64,000 bases of DNA, taken from assembly GCA_035503915.1 (NCBI GenBank), contig DATJSU010000002.1:38475-102474 (forward strand), given 5' to 3'. This document shows, in pieces, positions 1 to 8,062 of the stretch. The notes below the pieces were generated by a model. It saw nothing but the letters and a program-made list of their open reading frames with translations, ran no database searches and was not told the origin of the DNA. A program made the position numbers and the translations under genes. Position 1 is the stretch's first letter. The number at the start of each line of letters is the position of its first letter. This stretch comes from DATJMJ01 sp035503915. Its GTDB lineage: Bacteria > Actinomycetota > Acidimicrobiia > Acidimicrobiales > Palsa-688.

Positions 1-827
1 TCATCTTCTGGGTGCGCGGCTTTCTTGCTCACCTGCCGGGGGCCCTTACCCGCCGGCTGAGCGGGTTTGGAGCCAAGGGCGGCATGCGCATCTTGGACCG
101 GCCTGGCCGCCGCAGCGGCTGCCGTGCCCGGGGCGGCTTTGGCGCCTTGAGCGGACCTGGCAGCCCCGGCAGGTTTGGGAGCTTGAGGGGCCTTGGGCGT
201 TTGGGCAGCCTTGGGAGCATGCGCGGCCTTGGCGCCTGGAGCTGGCTTCGTCCCGGGGGCCGGCTTGGCGCTCGCGGCCACCTTCGCGGCCGGCGCCACC
301 TTCAGGGCTTGAGCTGCCTTGGCGCCACTCCGAGCTTTGGCGCTGCCCGCTGCCGCCCTGGTCCCGCCGGCTGCCACCCTAGCCCCGGCAGTCGCTGAGT
401 TTGTCCCGGCAGTCGCTGAGTTTGTCCCGCCAGTCGCTGCTCTGTTAGCCGGCGCCCTTTTCGTGGCGTTCGCCACGGCCTTGCCAAGGCGTGCTTGTTT
501 GGGAACCTGTGCCGCGCGTTCCGGGCCAGCCGCGGGTGTGCCCGTGGGTTTTCGAGCCGGCGCGCTCGTGCCGGATGCTGCGCCGTTACCGGCGGCACGG
601 GCGCTCGCCGATGACCTCCCGACGCTTTGCTCGGCCCTCGCCTTCCCAGATGGCTTGGCCCCCGCGGGTGCGGCCTTCTTGACGTCAACCTTCACCCTTT
701 CCGCCTTCGTCCCTACCTTCACCGCCCCGCCGCCAGCTCGCCCCTGAGGAGCGCCGTTGACGTGCTCTTTCCCAACCGTGGCGACTCTCGCCAGCCGTAC
801 CTTGTCATCTTGCTTGGCTCTGGGCAT
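1..827 (-). CDS. Ala/Lys-rich protein, N-terminal part (gene runs off the left edge)
   Basis: An open frame starts at the ATG at 827 and runs without a stop to position 1, so only the first ~275 residues are visible. It has GC-rich third positions, and an AAGGG-like ribosome site lies about 10 bases before the ATG. The protein begins MPRAKQDDKVRLARVATVGK and then becomes a low-complexity Ala/Lys/Pro/Gly sequence with no recognisable fold. The last visible residues (VSKKAAHPED) look like a return to ordered sequence. Position downstream of divIVA and an AK-rich leader would fit a TraR/DksA-type zinc-finger protein, often found after divIVA in actinobacteria, but that domain would lie outside the window. 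A histone-H1-like DNA-binding protein is the alternative. Function not assigned. Confidence 0.6.
   Translation of the reverse strand, partial: MPRAKQDDKVRLARVATVGKEHVNGAPQGRAGGGAVKVGTKAERVKVDVKKAAPAGAKPSGKARAEQSVGRSSASARAAGNGAASGTSAPARKPTGTPAAGPERAAQVPKQARLGKAVANATKRAPANRAATGGTNSATAGTNSATAGARVAAGGTRAAAGSAKARSGAKAAQALKVAPAAKVAASAKPAPGTKPAPGAKAAHAPKAAQTPKAPQAPKPAGAARSAQGAKAAPGTAAAAAARPVQDAHAALGSKPAQPAGKGPRQVSKKAAHPED
390..431. repeat. 21-bp tandem repeat (two units)
   Basis: Two nearly identical 21-base units (390-410 and 411-431, one difference) sit inside the AK-rich gene, followed by the start of a third. Each encodes a seven-residue Ser-Ala-Thr-Ala-Gly-Thr-Asn-like unit. This is typical slippage in low-complexity coding DNA. 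Confidence 0.8.
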
Positions 828-1056
828 CGTGGCACCTTACCCTTCTGGGAGCGGGGAAGCCTACCATGAATTGCCCGCGGTTCCTCGCGTGCGGGGCGCC
901 TTCGCAGGGCCCGAGTTATCGTTCGCTCGTTGATCGACAGTTTCGCTTACGCAGCAGCGGTTTTGTCGCGTACTTCGATCCTGGGCCTTGGCAAGCACAC
1001 CTTCAAGCGAGCACCCACCCGGACCAGATGTGGGAGGGCGCAGGGTTGGCGGGCGC

Positions 1057-1097
1057 AAAAAGGGCGCGCCTAAAACGGCGCCGGCAACCTAGGTTGC
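1057..1097 (-). terminator. Probable terminator after divIVA, with adjacent palindrome
   Basis: Directly after the divIVA stop codon is a perfect 14-base palindrome, GCAACCTAGGTTGC (1084-1097). Beyond it a 5-bp GC stem (1063-1067 with 1078-1082) is followed on the minus strand by CTTTTT (complement of 1057-1062). A GC stem plus T-run is the classic intrinsic terminator form and would end the dcw transcript here. The stretch 828-1056 holds no gene I can support; it presumably carries the promoter of the leftward AK-rich gene. Confidence 0.5.
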
Positions 1098-2075
1098 TTA
1101 TTGCCTGCGGCGGAAGCGACCAAGGCCCCGGGATTCCCCTAGGTCCTGGTCGTTGAAGAAGCTGTCGAGCGCCCGTTCGTCGAAGGCCATCGTTGCGTCC
1201 CCACGAGACCCGGCGCTGAGCGCTCCGCTCGCAGGGGCCAGTTTCGCCAAGGTGGTGTGGCCGTTGGGGACCTCGGGCCCCTGGTCGCCGCCCTCCTGGT
1301 CCGAGCCGGCACCGTCCCCCATTGCTCCCACTGCCTGGAGGTACTCCGGCCCCCACTCGCCGGTCGGCTCCTCGGCGGCGCGATTGCCGGGACCGTTGGC
1401 GCCCGCGGCAGCTGCTTGCTCCCCCTCGTCAAGTTCAGCCGGCGCTTGCGCCGCCTCGTCAATGTCCACGTAGGACGGGCTCGCTGAGGACGACGCCAGG
1501 CTCGTACTGACGGCCGGAGGTTCGCTGAGAAGGCCGGCGTTCTCGACAAGCGACTGCGCGTCGCGCAGCACGCTCAGGAGGTGCGGACGGTGCACCTCGA
1601 CCCAGTTGCGAAGCGCCTCCACCTCTTGCTGTGCCTGACGGAGGCGCTCTTCGGCCCTGGTCATGCTCTCTCGGCTCTCGGCCATGCCCTGTTCATACGC
1701 CCGACGGCTCTGCTCTTGGGCTTCGACGAGCAGCCCTTCGGCCTTGGCTCGCGCTTCGTTGAGGAGCTTGTCGGCTTCAAAGCGCGCTTCGTTGAGGAGC
1801 TTGTCAGCTTCAAAGCGCGCTTCGTTCACTGCTTGGTCAGCCGTTCTTTGGGCGAGGACGAGCATCTTTCGCAAACTTTCGTCGACCGAGGAAGCCTCTA
1901 CGGTCGCCTGCTCGGCCCGCTGGGCACGCTCGAGCGCTTGGCGCAGCTGCGTTTGCATCGCGTCGACCGCTACCGCCGCCTGCTCGAGGAACTCGTCGAC
2001 GTCCTCTGGGTGATAGCCACCACGAAGCTTCTCCCGGAACTGCACGTCACGGAAGACCTTTGGGGTCAACTCCAT
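1098..2075 (-). CDS. divIVA: DivIVA/Wag31-like polar growth and septum-site protein
   Basis: 325 residues. The N-terminus MELTPKVFRDVQFREKLRGG followed by YHPEDVDEFLEQAA is the conserved DivIVA membrane-binding domain (residues ~1-50). A long coiled coil follows (~50-165), then an acidic, Pro/Ala-rich C-terminal half specific to this lineage. DivIVA binds curved membrane at poles and septa and recruits wall synthesis. The frame extends upstream to 2363, but that part lacks homology and overlaps yggT, so the ATG at 2075 was chosen; an ATG at 2108 is possible. It is the last gene of the dcw run and is followed by a terminator-like hairpin. Confidence 0.92.
   Translation of the reverse strand: MELTPKVFRDVQFREKLRGGYHPEDVDEFLEQAAVAVDAMQTQLRQALERAQRAEQATVEASSVDESLRKMLVLAQRTADQAVNEARFEADKLLNEARFEADKLLNEARAKAEGLLVEAQEQSRRAYEQGMAESRESMTRAEERLRQAQQEVEALRNWVEVHRPHLLSVLRDAQSLVENAGLLSEPPAVSTSLASSSASPSYVDIDEAAQAPAELDEGEQAAAAGANGPGNRAAEEPTGEWGPEYLQAVGAMGDGAGSDQEGGDQGPEVPNGHTTLAKLAPASGALSAGSRGDATMAFDERALDSFFNDQDLGESRGLGRFRRRQ
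1755..1820. repeat. 33-bp tandem repeat inside divIVA
   Basis: Two 33-base units (1755-1787, 1788-1820) differ at one base. On the minus strand each encodes the 11-residue coiled-coil unit NEARFEADKLL, and related NEAR/AKAEGLL sequence flanks them. Length change by whole hendecads would lengthen the rod without breaking the frame. Confidence 0.85.
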
Positions 2076-2173
2076 GGTGCCCAATGCTAACACCAGGGCT
2101 TTGAACATCCGTACATGCCACTGAACTGGGCTTTCATCGCCGGCGGGCGCGTTGCACCCTCGGCTGGGCGTCC

Positions 2174-2440
2174 CTAGATGACCAGGCGCGAGAGGACAAA
2201 CTCCGTAATGATCAGCACGCAGAAAAATGCCACCATGTACGAGAGGTCGAAAACCCCGGCCGGTGGGATGACCTTGCGGAAGGGAGCGACGACGGGCTGC
2301 ACCAGGGCGCCCAAGGTGTGGCGCAGGCGTGAAACAGGCGAGCCGGGTTCGACCGGGAACCACGAAAGCACTGCCCAGACGATCATTATCAGGAGATAGA
2401 TGTAGCCGATCGTGTACAGCGGCCGGTCAACCCAGTACAA
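2174..2440 (-). CDS. yggT: YggT family small membrane protein
   Basis: 88 residues. Two hydrophobic helices (~9-27 and ~65-86) flank the conserved loop region with RLRHTLGALVQPVVAPFRKV (~38-58), the YggT signature. The start codon is TTG at 2440, preceded by GAGGG with a 6-7 base gap. YggT proteins are commonly found between sepF and divIVA in Gram-positive dcw clusters. They are linked to septum or chloroplast-nucleoid organisation in relatives, but their biochemistry is unknown. Confidence 0.9.
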   Translation of the reverse strand: MYWVDRPLYTIGYIYLLIMIVWAVLSWFPVEPGSPVSRLRHTLGALVQPVVAPFRKVIPPAGVFDLSYMVAFFCVLIITEFVLSRLVI

Positions 2441-2479
2441 CGAAGGTCCCTCGGTGCCGGGGCGGGGAGGTCTGCCCGC

Positions 2480-3019
2480 TCACGAGCGGTACAGGCCCCG
2501 CTCTTGGAGACGTCGCTTTTCCTCCGCGGAAAGTTCCACATTGGTCGGGGTCATCAGGAACACTTTGTCCGCCACCTTGTCCATCGTCCCGCCCAGCGCG
2601 TACGCAACACCACTGCAGAAGTCGATCATCCTGTGGGCGAGCTCACGATAAGCGTTGCCAAGGTTGACAATAACCGGTTGCCCGTTGCGGAAACGGTCAG
2701 CTATTTCCTGTGCGTCCGCGAACTCGGTGGGTGAAGCAACGTGCACTTTGGCGGGAGGCACCGTGGCGATCGGGGAAACAGGCGTCGGGAGCGAGCGCAG
2801 CTGAGCGGCCGGCCTCAGGTTGATAGGGCCGCCGTCCGCACCGTCACGAGGTAGCGTGCGCACAGCGGGCGACGTTTGGGGAGCCGCCTCAAAGACCTCC
2901 GGCGGGCGCCGTGGCGGAGGCTGAGGAGCTGGCGCTTCCTCATACGGCTCATAGTCCTCGTACTCCTCGGCGTCGGCGAGACCGAGCCACATGAGCACTT
3001 TTTTGCCTGTCCCGGGCAT
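2480..3019 (-). CDS. sepF: SepF, membrane anchor of FtsZ
   Basis: 179 residues. An N-terminal amphipathic membrane-targeting segment (MPGTGKKVLMWLGLAD) is followed by an acidic/Pro-rich linker and the SepF core (~95-179) with FADAQEIADRFRNGQPVIVN and a conserved Gly-rich strand (SGVAYALGGTM). SepF binds the FtsZ C-terminal tail and tethers it to the membrane. No ftsA lies in this cluster, which fits the actinobacterial use of SepF as the essential anchor. A strong AAGGAGGAG ribosome site sits just before the ATG. Confidence 0.95.
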   Translation of the reverse strand: MPGTGKKVLMWLGLADAEEYEDYEPYEEAPAPQPPPRRPPEVFEAAPQTSPAVRTLPRDGADGGPINLRPAAQLRSLPTPVSPIATVPPAKVHVASPTEFADAQEIADRFRNGQPVIVNLGNAYRELAHRMIDFCSGVAYALGGTMDKVADKVFLMTPTNVELSAEEKRRLQERGLYRS

Positions 3020-3031
3020 AGCTCCTCCTTA

Positions 3032-3754
3032 TCACAAGCCTAGCGTCGCCCGGCTGCCCTCCGGGGCATACAGCGGGCCATTCGTAGCTGGTGCTTGCCG
3101 CGGTCTCGGCCCAAAAAGCACCCTCCCGAGGCGGACGATTGTCGCCCCCTCGGCGACCGCGAGCTCAAAATCGTCGCTCATACCCATGGAAAGCTCGCCA
3201 AGTCGTAGCGAACGAGCAAGGGCGGCAACTTCGCGAAAGCGGCTCCGCACTTGGCCCGGGCTGGTGCCCGCCGGCCCGACCGCCATCAGGCCGCGTACCT
3301 CGAGGCCTGCATCCCTGGCGAACCGGACAAGCTCCGGCACGCGCTCTGCGGGCGCTCCCCGGCGCTCTGCGCCCCCTGCGACCTTCACCTGCACCAGCAC
3401 GGGGGCGCCCGGGCGCCTCCTGGAAAGTGCCCCCGCCGCTGCCTCGCTGTCCAGCGAATGCCACATGTAGACCGTCGGAGCCAAGCGGGCGATCTTGTTG
3501 CGCTGGAGCGCCCCGAGAAAATGCCAGCGCACTTGCGCGCGAGCAGCGCTTGCCTTGGCCAAGAGCTCGTCGGCATAGTTTTCCCCAAAATCTTCGACGC
3601 CTGCTGCAATCGCCGACGCCACCACATCCTCGCCAAAACCCTTTGTCACAGCAACGACTTTTACCTCTGAGCCGGGCGCGGCAACACGCGCTATGCGTGC
3701 CTTGACACCCTGCAGGCGGCCGGCGACCTGCTCGGCAGTGACGACAGTGTTCAT
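3032..3754 (-). CDS. YggS/PROSC family pyridoxal-phosphate homeostasis protein
   Basis: 240 residues. The start at 3754 was chosen because its ATG overlaps the pgeF stop as ATGA; the frame extends to 3814 without homology. Family motifs are present: KVVAVTKGF with the PLP-binding lysine (~residue 38), DFGENYADELLAK, VRWHFLGALQRNK, and the phosphate-binding end region GMSDDFELAVAEGATIVRLG. These proteins are single-domain TIM barrels that buffer PLP and have no proven catalytic activity. The location between ftsZ and sepF is conserved in many Gram-positives. Confidence 0.93.
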   Translation of the reverse strand: MNTVVTAEQVAGRLQGVKARIARVAAPGSEVKVVAVTKGFGEDVVASAIAAGVEDFGENYADELLAKASAARAQVRWHFLGALQRNKIARLAPTVYMWHSLDSEAAAGALSRRRPGAPVLVQVKVAGGAERRGAPAERVPELVRFARDAGLEVRGLMAVGPAGTSPGQVRSRFREVAALARSLRLGELSMGMSDDFELAVAEGATIVRLGRVLFGPRPRQAPATNGPLYAPEGSRATLGL

Positions 3755-4398
3755 GTAGCGACGGGCTTCCAGACCACCGTCGCCTGGCGGCCACTTTCGC
3801 GGCGGGCGCGCCACGACCAGTGCTCTTGCGAACAGTGAGTACAGGTCCCGGCCACTGCGAACAGCTCCGCGCCCGCGCGCGCCAGAGCGGCCGCCACGGC
3901 CGCCGGGAGGTCGAGTGCCGGCCCTTCATTTTCGTCGACGCCGCGCACGCCAGGCCCGAGCCGGGCCACAAGCGGTTCGAGATCCTCGGGGGAGAAGGCA
4001 TAAGCGTGGGCGTGGATGCACGGGCCCAGGGCGGCGAAGACCTGGGATGCCCCAAGCCTGCGCATTGCCGACACGGCCTCCTCGACAACGCCGCCAAGAA
4101 GCCCTCGCCAGCCGGCGTGGGCGATGCCCACGACACCCTCGAGGCTGGACAGTGCCACAGGGGCGCAGTCCGCCGTCAGCACCACCAGGCCAGCACCTGC
4201 CGACGCCGTTACGGCCGCGTCCGCCCTGCTGCCGCACGAGTCGCGTGGTCGCTTCACGACCACGACCTCCGCGCCGTGCACCTGTCGCAACCACGTCCAT
4301 TGCAGCCTGGAGAGCTCCTCGTCGGACGAACGCGAGGCCAGTGCCTCTCCCGAGCGGGGGTTGGAGAAGTCGCCCACTGCCCGTCCGGTAGCCCTCAC
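3751..4398 (-). CDS. pgeF: PgeF/YfiH-type peptidoglycan editing factor (laccase-domain protein)
   Basis: 215 residues. The metal/active-site motifs of the YfiH family are all present: RQVHGAEV, TADCAPV, IAHAGWRG and GPCI, giving the His/Cys/His triad. Known members remove wrongly incorporated L-Ser from UDP-MurNAc peptides or have purine-nucleoside phosphorylase/deaminase activity; which applies here cannot be read from sequence. The start is a GTG, the first start codon after an upstream in-frame stop. The N-terminus is shorter than usual and family-like residues (TWAVTLPGGAEV) continue just upstream without a start codon, so the true start may be non-canonical. Confidence 0.88.
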   Translation of the reverse strand: MRATGRAVGDFSNPRSGEALASRSSDEELSRLQWTWLRQVHGAEVVVVKRPRDSCGSRADAAVTASAGAGLVVLTADCAPVALSSLEGVVGIAHAGWRGLLGGVVEEAVSAMRRLGASQVFAALGPCIHAHAYAFSPEDLEPLVARLGPGVRGVDENEGPALDLPAAVAAALARAGAELFAVAGTCTHCSQEHWSWRARRESGRQATVVWKPVAT

Positions 4399-4505
4399 TT
4401 CTGCACCGCCGGGGAGCGTGACAGCCCAGGTCCCGTGGGGAGGTGAGCTCTCGGTGAGCGGTGAGAGAAGGGCCGTGGTTGGTTGTCTCTAGTAGCGGCT
4501 TGTGC

Positions 4506-5615
4506 CTATTTGAGGAACGGAGGGACGTCGAAGTCGTCCTCGTCCCCAAAGCTGAGCCCGGCCGGGGCCATCTCGTTGTCCGGGTCAAGCAGGCCGAGCG
4601 AGCGCCGCGGCTTATTGGCCGCCGAGTACTCCTCGGCGCCCGAGTGTGCCGCTACCTGGCCGCCGTCCCAGCGGTCAAAGCCGGCGGCGATCACGGTTAC
4701 GCGGACCTCGTCGCCCATGCCTTCGTCGATGACCTGGCCGAAGATGATGTTCGCATCGGGGTGGGCGGCCGAGTGGATTATCTCGGCAGCCTCGTTGACT
4801 TCGAAAAGCCCTAGGTCGGGCCCACCCGCGATGTTGAGGAGGATGCCGCGGGCACCCTCTATGGAGGCCTCGAGCAGCGGCGAGGTGACAGCCAACTTCG
4901 CCGCGGCAGTTGCCCGGCCGTCACCTGAAGCCGAGCCAATCCCCATGATCGCCGTACCGGCATTGCTCATGATCATCTTCACGTCGGCGAAGTCGGTGTT
5001 GATGAGGCCGGGCGTGGTAATGAGCTCAGTTATCCCCTGGACGCCGTGAAGGAGGACCTCGTCTGCCATCTTGAAGGCCCCGACCATGGTGGTCTTGTTG
5101 CTCGACACTGCGAGGAGCCGGTCGTTCGGGATAACGATAAGCGTGTCGACCTTGTCTTTGAGCTGCTGGATCCCCATGTCCGCCTGCAGTGCCCGCCGGC
5201 GGCCCTCGAAAGAGAAGGGCCTCGTGACCACGCCTATCGTGAGCGCCCCAACCGATTTTGCGATCTCGGCGACCACCGGTGCCCCACCAGTGCCGGTCCC
5301 GCCGCCCTTACCAGCGGTAATGAAGACCATGTCGGCACCCTTGAGCACCTCTTCGATCTCATCGCGGTGCTCCTCGGCGGCCATCCGCCCGATCTCTGGG
5401 TCGCTCCCGGCGCCGAGGCCACGCGTGAGCTGGCGCCCAATGTCGAGCTTGACATCGGCGTCGCTCATGAGCAGGGCCTGCGCGTCGGTGTTGATGGCGA
5501 TGAACTCGACGCCTTTTAGCCCCGCGTCGATCATCCGGTTGATCGCGTTGACGCCGCCACCGCCAATGCCTACAACTTTGATGACCGCTATGTAGTTCTG
5601 CGCCGGCCCGGCCAT
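4506..5615 (-). CDS. ftsZ: Cell division GTPase FtsZ
   Basis: 369 residues. The tubulin signature GGGTGTG is at 104-110, the N-terminal nucleotide loop GIGGGGVNAINRM at ~16-28, and the catalytic T7 loop GLINTDFADV at ~203-212. After a variable linker the C-terminal peptide DFDVPPFLK is the docking site for SepF. FtsZ polymerises into the Z ring at mid-cell. It has its own 151-base leader with a candidate promoter, unlike most genes here, and a GGAAGG site before the ATG. Confidence 0.98.
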   Translation of the reverse strand: MAGPAQNYIAVIKVVGIGGGGVNAINRMIDAGLKGVEFIAINTDAQALLMSDADVKLDIGRQLTRGLGAGSDPEIGRMAAEEHRDEIEEVLKGADMVFITAGKGGGTGTGGAPVVAEIAKSVGALTIGVVTRPFSFEGRRRALQADMGIQQLKDKVDTLIVIPNDRLLAVSSNKTTMVGAFKMADEVLLHGVQGITELITTPGLINTDFADVKMIMSNAGTAIMGIGSASGDGRATAAAKLAVTSPLLEASIEGARGILLNIAGGPDLGLFEVNEAAEIIHSAAHPDANIIFGQVIDEGMGDEVRVTVIAAGFDRWDGGQVAAHSGAEEYSAANKPRRSLGLLDPDNEMAPAGLSFGDEDDFDVPPFLK

Positions 5616-5695
5616 CGCACCTTCCTAACGGCTAACGGCACCTGGGCTTTCCCGCGGCCCTTGTGCCAACTTGGATCCTGGACCTAAAGTAGAGG

Positions 5696-5725
5696 TTTAG
5701 AGTTTGCTAGTCTCTACTAGTTCAA
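5696..5725 (-). promoter_or_regulatory. Candidate ftsZ promoter
   Basis: On the minus strand, TTGAAC (complement of 5720-5725) and TCTAAA (complement of 5696-5701) are separated by 18 bases, matching a housekeeping -35/-10 pair moderately. A short inverted repeat (CTAGT CTCT ACTAG) lies within it. Inferred from pattern only. Confidence 0.35.
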
Positions 5726-5742
5726 CAACGTTAGCCTGCGTG

Positions 5743-5761
5743 CCACTTGCCGATCAAGTGG
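5743..5761. terminator. Hairpin between ftsQ and ftsZ
   Basis: A perfect 7-bp inverted repeat CCACTTG / CAAGTGG with a 5-base loop lies 5 bases after the ftsQ... ftsZ boundary on the ftsZ side of the ftsQ start-stop junction, that is, between the ftsZ promoter and the ftsQ stop codon at 5767. There is no T-run. Because both genes are on the minus strand, it lies in the 3' flank of ftsQ and upstream of the ftsZ promoter. It may separate ftsZ transcription from upstream genes or stabilise the ftsQ mRNA end. Confidence 0.4.
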
Positions 5762-5766
5762 TCGGC

Positions 5767-6615
5767 TTAGCTATTGCCTGCGTCCGGGAGCGGCGTGAGC
5801 GCCGGGCGTTCCGGCACTGACAGGTCGACCGACCAGTAGCCGGCGAGCGTGACCCGTTCGCTGAGCTCCAGTAAAACGTCCATTTTGTAGGCCATGAGCG
5901 AACTATTTCCCAGTGTCACGGGCACTTTGGTGGGGCCGAAGTAGGCGGTCACCTCACCAGCGGACGGGCCCGCGCCAAGCGTCAGGCCCTGCTTGGCAAG
6001 CTTGGCAGGGACCGTCGATGCGGCCGACAAGAGCTCGTCCAAAGCGGCGTCGCCACCCGGCTGCGCCGGCAAAACGCGCCGACCCGGAAGTGCTCCTTGC
6101 GCCCCTGTCAACACCGGGAGCGCGGGGGTGCGTTCGGAGGGTGTGAGCACCTCAAGGGCCCTCCCAGTAACGTCAACAAGTTCGGGGCCCCCCCGCGCGA
6201 GCGGTACGAGGGCAACAGGAGAACGTTGCTGGACCGTGATCACCACCGTCCATGGCCAGCGACGGCTGAACGAAACGCCCCCCACCCAAGGCAGTGCGTC
6301 CAGAGCCCTCTCGGCGGGCGCACCCCCGACGTCGAGCATCAGGGTGTGGCCCGTCACGATCCCCGCCGCAGAGACAATTTCTGCGGCAGGCGTCTCGGTG
6401 CCACCCAACACCTCGACGTGGCGCACAGTCAACAAGGGTGAGTGGAGTGCCCCCACTCCCCCAGCCGCAACAGCGAGGACGCCGAGGGCCCCAAGCAGGA
6501 CGCGCAGGCGCTTTCGACCTTCTTCCCGGCGAACCTCTGCCCATCGCCGGCGAAAACGGGGATCTATCGACGGTGGCGGCGCGCTAGGGGGGGCGGGGTC
6601 GAGGACGTCGGTCAC
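5767..6615 (-). CDS. ftsQ: FtsQ/DivIB division protein
   Basis: 282 residues. A cytoplasmic basic N-terminus is followed by one membrane helix (~35-55, LLGALGVLAVAAGGVGAL) and a POTRA domain beginning LTVRHVEVLGGTETPAAEI, then the FtsQ beta domain. FtsQ bridges early and late divisome proteins outside the membrane. The start is GTG at 6615, whose TG overlaps the murC TGA (GTGA); an upstream ATG at 6684 would overlap murC by 70 bases and is unlikely. Confidence 0.92.
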   Translation of the reverse strand: MTDVLDPAPPSAPPPSIDPRFRRRWAEVRREEGRKRLRVLLGALGVLAVAAGGVGALHSPLLTVRHVEVLGGTETPAAEIVSAAGIVTGHTLMLDVGGAPAERALDALPWVGGVSFSRRWPWTVVITVQQRSPVALVPLARGGPELVDVTGRALEVLTPSERTPALPVLTGAQGALPGRRVLPAQPGGDAALDELLSAASTVPAKLAKQGLTLGAGPSAGEVTAYFGPTKVPVTLGNSSLMAYKMDVLLELSERVTLAGYWSVDLSVPERPALTPLPDAGNS

Positions 6616-8045
6616 TGCCCGCTGCTCCTTCCGAGGAGGTCGTCGGCCAGGGTGGTAATGTCCCCGGCGCCAAGGCTGAGGCAAAGGTCGCCCGGCCGGA
6701 GCAGCTCACGCAACCGGCCAACAAGCGCCTGACGGCCTTCTAGGTACTCGACCTGCATCGCCGGCTGCGCCTCCTTGGCCGCCTCAGCCACGAGCCGCCC
6801 GCTAACCCCCTCCAGCGGCGCCTCCCCAGCTGAGTAGATGTCGGTGACTACGAGGACGTCCGCAGCAGCAAGAGCTTCGCCGAGCTCAGGGGACAGGGCC
6901 GCCGTGCGGCTATAGCGGTGCGGCTGGAAGACCGCGACGACCCGGGCCCAGTGGCCGAGCCGTGCCGTGGCCATTGCGGCACGGAGCTTGCCGGGGTTGT
7001 GAGCGTAGTCGTCGATGTAGGTGATGCCGTCCCGTCGGCCTTTGGTTTCGAAACGCCGCCGCACGCTCTGGAAAGACGCCAGGGCGCTCCGGGCATCCTC
7101 AGGAGCCGCTCCGACCTGGAGTGCCATCGCGAGCGCTGCTGTGGCGTCCAAGACGTTGTGCAACCCCGGGACCGCGAGCCTGAACGCCCCGAGCTCGCCG
7201 CCCGGCCCCCGCACCTCGAAGTCCGCTCCCGTCGCGCTCAGCGCGAGGTCGTGCACTTGGTAACCCGCTCCCTCCCCGGCACCGTAGGTCCATAGGTCCT
7301 CCGCCCTTTCCGCCTGCCTGACGAGCTGCGCCGCGCCCGGGTCGTCGAGGCATACGACACGCGGGCCCTGGGCAGCGTCCACGAACACCCCGAAGGCGCG
7401 CCGGAGTGCCGCCAAGTCGCCGAAATGATCCAAATGATCGGCTTCGAGGCTCGTGACAACGGCTCCGAACGCGCCGAGGTGAAGAAAGGTCCCGTCGGAC
7501 TCATCGGCCTCGACAACAAGAAAGCGCCCATTGTCCCACTTTGCTGTCCCTCGACCGCCGGGCAGCTCGCCGCCGACCATGTACGAAGGCCGGAGGCCGG
7601 AGCGGGCCAGGATCGCCGCAAGCATGGCGGTCGTCGTGGTCTTGCCGTGCGTGCCGCTCACAGCGAGCACTTCGCGGTAGCCGCAGATGGCAGAGAGGAT
7701 CTCGGTTCTTGAATAGACCGGGATCCCGCGCCTGGAGGCTTCGACGATCTCGACGTTGCCCGCTCTCACCGCAGCCGAGAACGCCACCCCGTCGACATCG
7801 CCAACGTTGCTCGGGGAATGACCGATATAAATGAGGGCTCCCTGTCGCTCCAGCCGCTCCAATACCGGTGAGGGGCGCAGGTCGCTCCCCGAGACCCGGT
7901 GACCCATCGAGATCAGGACAGAGGCGATGGTGTTCATGTTGCCGCCTCCGGCCCCGACGATGTGGAATGCTCGCTGCCCGGCCAGGTCGGGCAGGTGGGA
8001 AAGGGCGACGCCGATTGGCTCGAGGACGGGATGCTCAGCGGGCAC
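6612..8045 (-). CDS. murC: UDP-N-acetylmuramate-L-alanine ligase MurC
   Basis: 477 residues. The protein opens with an N-terminal Rossmann loop (FHIVGAGGGNMNTIA), the Mur-ligase P-loop SGTHGKTTTTAML, and domain-three motifs RRFETKGRRDGITYIDDYAHNP and FQPHRYSRT. MurC adds L-Ala to UDP-MurNAc in the cytoplasm. The start is GTG at 8045. The usual GIGGxGM loop reads GAGGGNM here. murB, often placed between murC and ftsQ, is absent: murC and ftsQ overlap directly. Confidence 0.96.
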   Translation of the reverse strand: MPAEHPVLEPIGVALSHLPDLAGQRAFHIVGAGGGNMNTIASVLISMGHRVSGSDLRPSPVLERLERQGALIYIGHSPSNVGDVDGVAFSAAVRAGNVEIVEASRRGIPVYSRTEILSAICGYREVLAVSGTHGKTTTTAMLAAILARSGLRPSYMVGGELPGGRGTAKWDNGRFLVVEADESDGTFLHLGAFGAVVTSLEADHLDHFGDLAALRRAFGVFVDAAQGPRVVCLDDPGAAQLVRQAERAEDLWTYGAGEGAGYQVHDLALSATGADFEVRGPGGELGAFRLAVPGLHNVLDATAALAMALQVGAAPEDARSALASFQSVRRRFETKGRRDGITYIDDYAHNPGKLRAAMATARLGHWARVVAVFQPHRYSRTAALSPELGEALAAADVLVVTDIYSAGEAPLEGVSGRLVAEAAKEAQPAMQVEYLEGRQALVGRLRELLRPGDLCLSLGAGDITTLADDLLGRSSGQ

Positions 8046-8062
8046 AGTTGCTCACCATGGCC

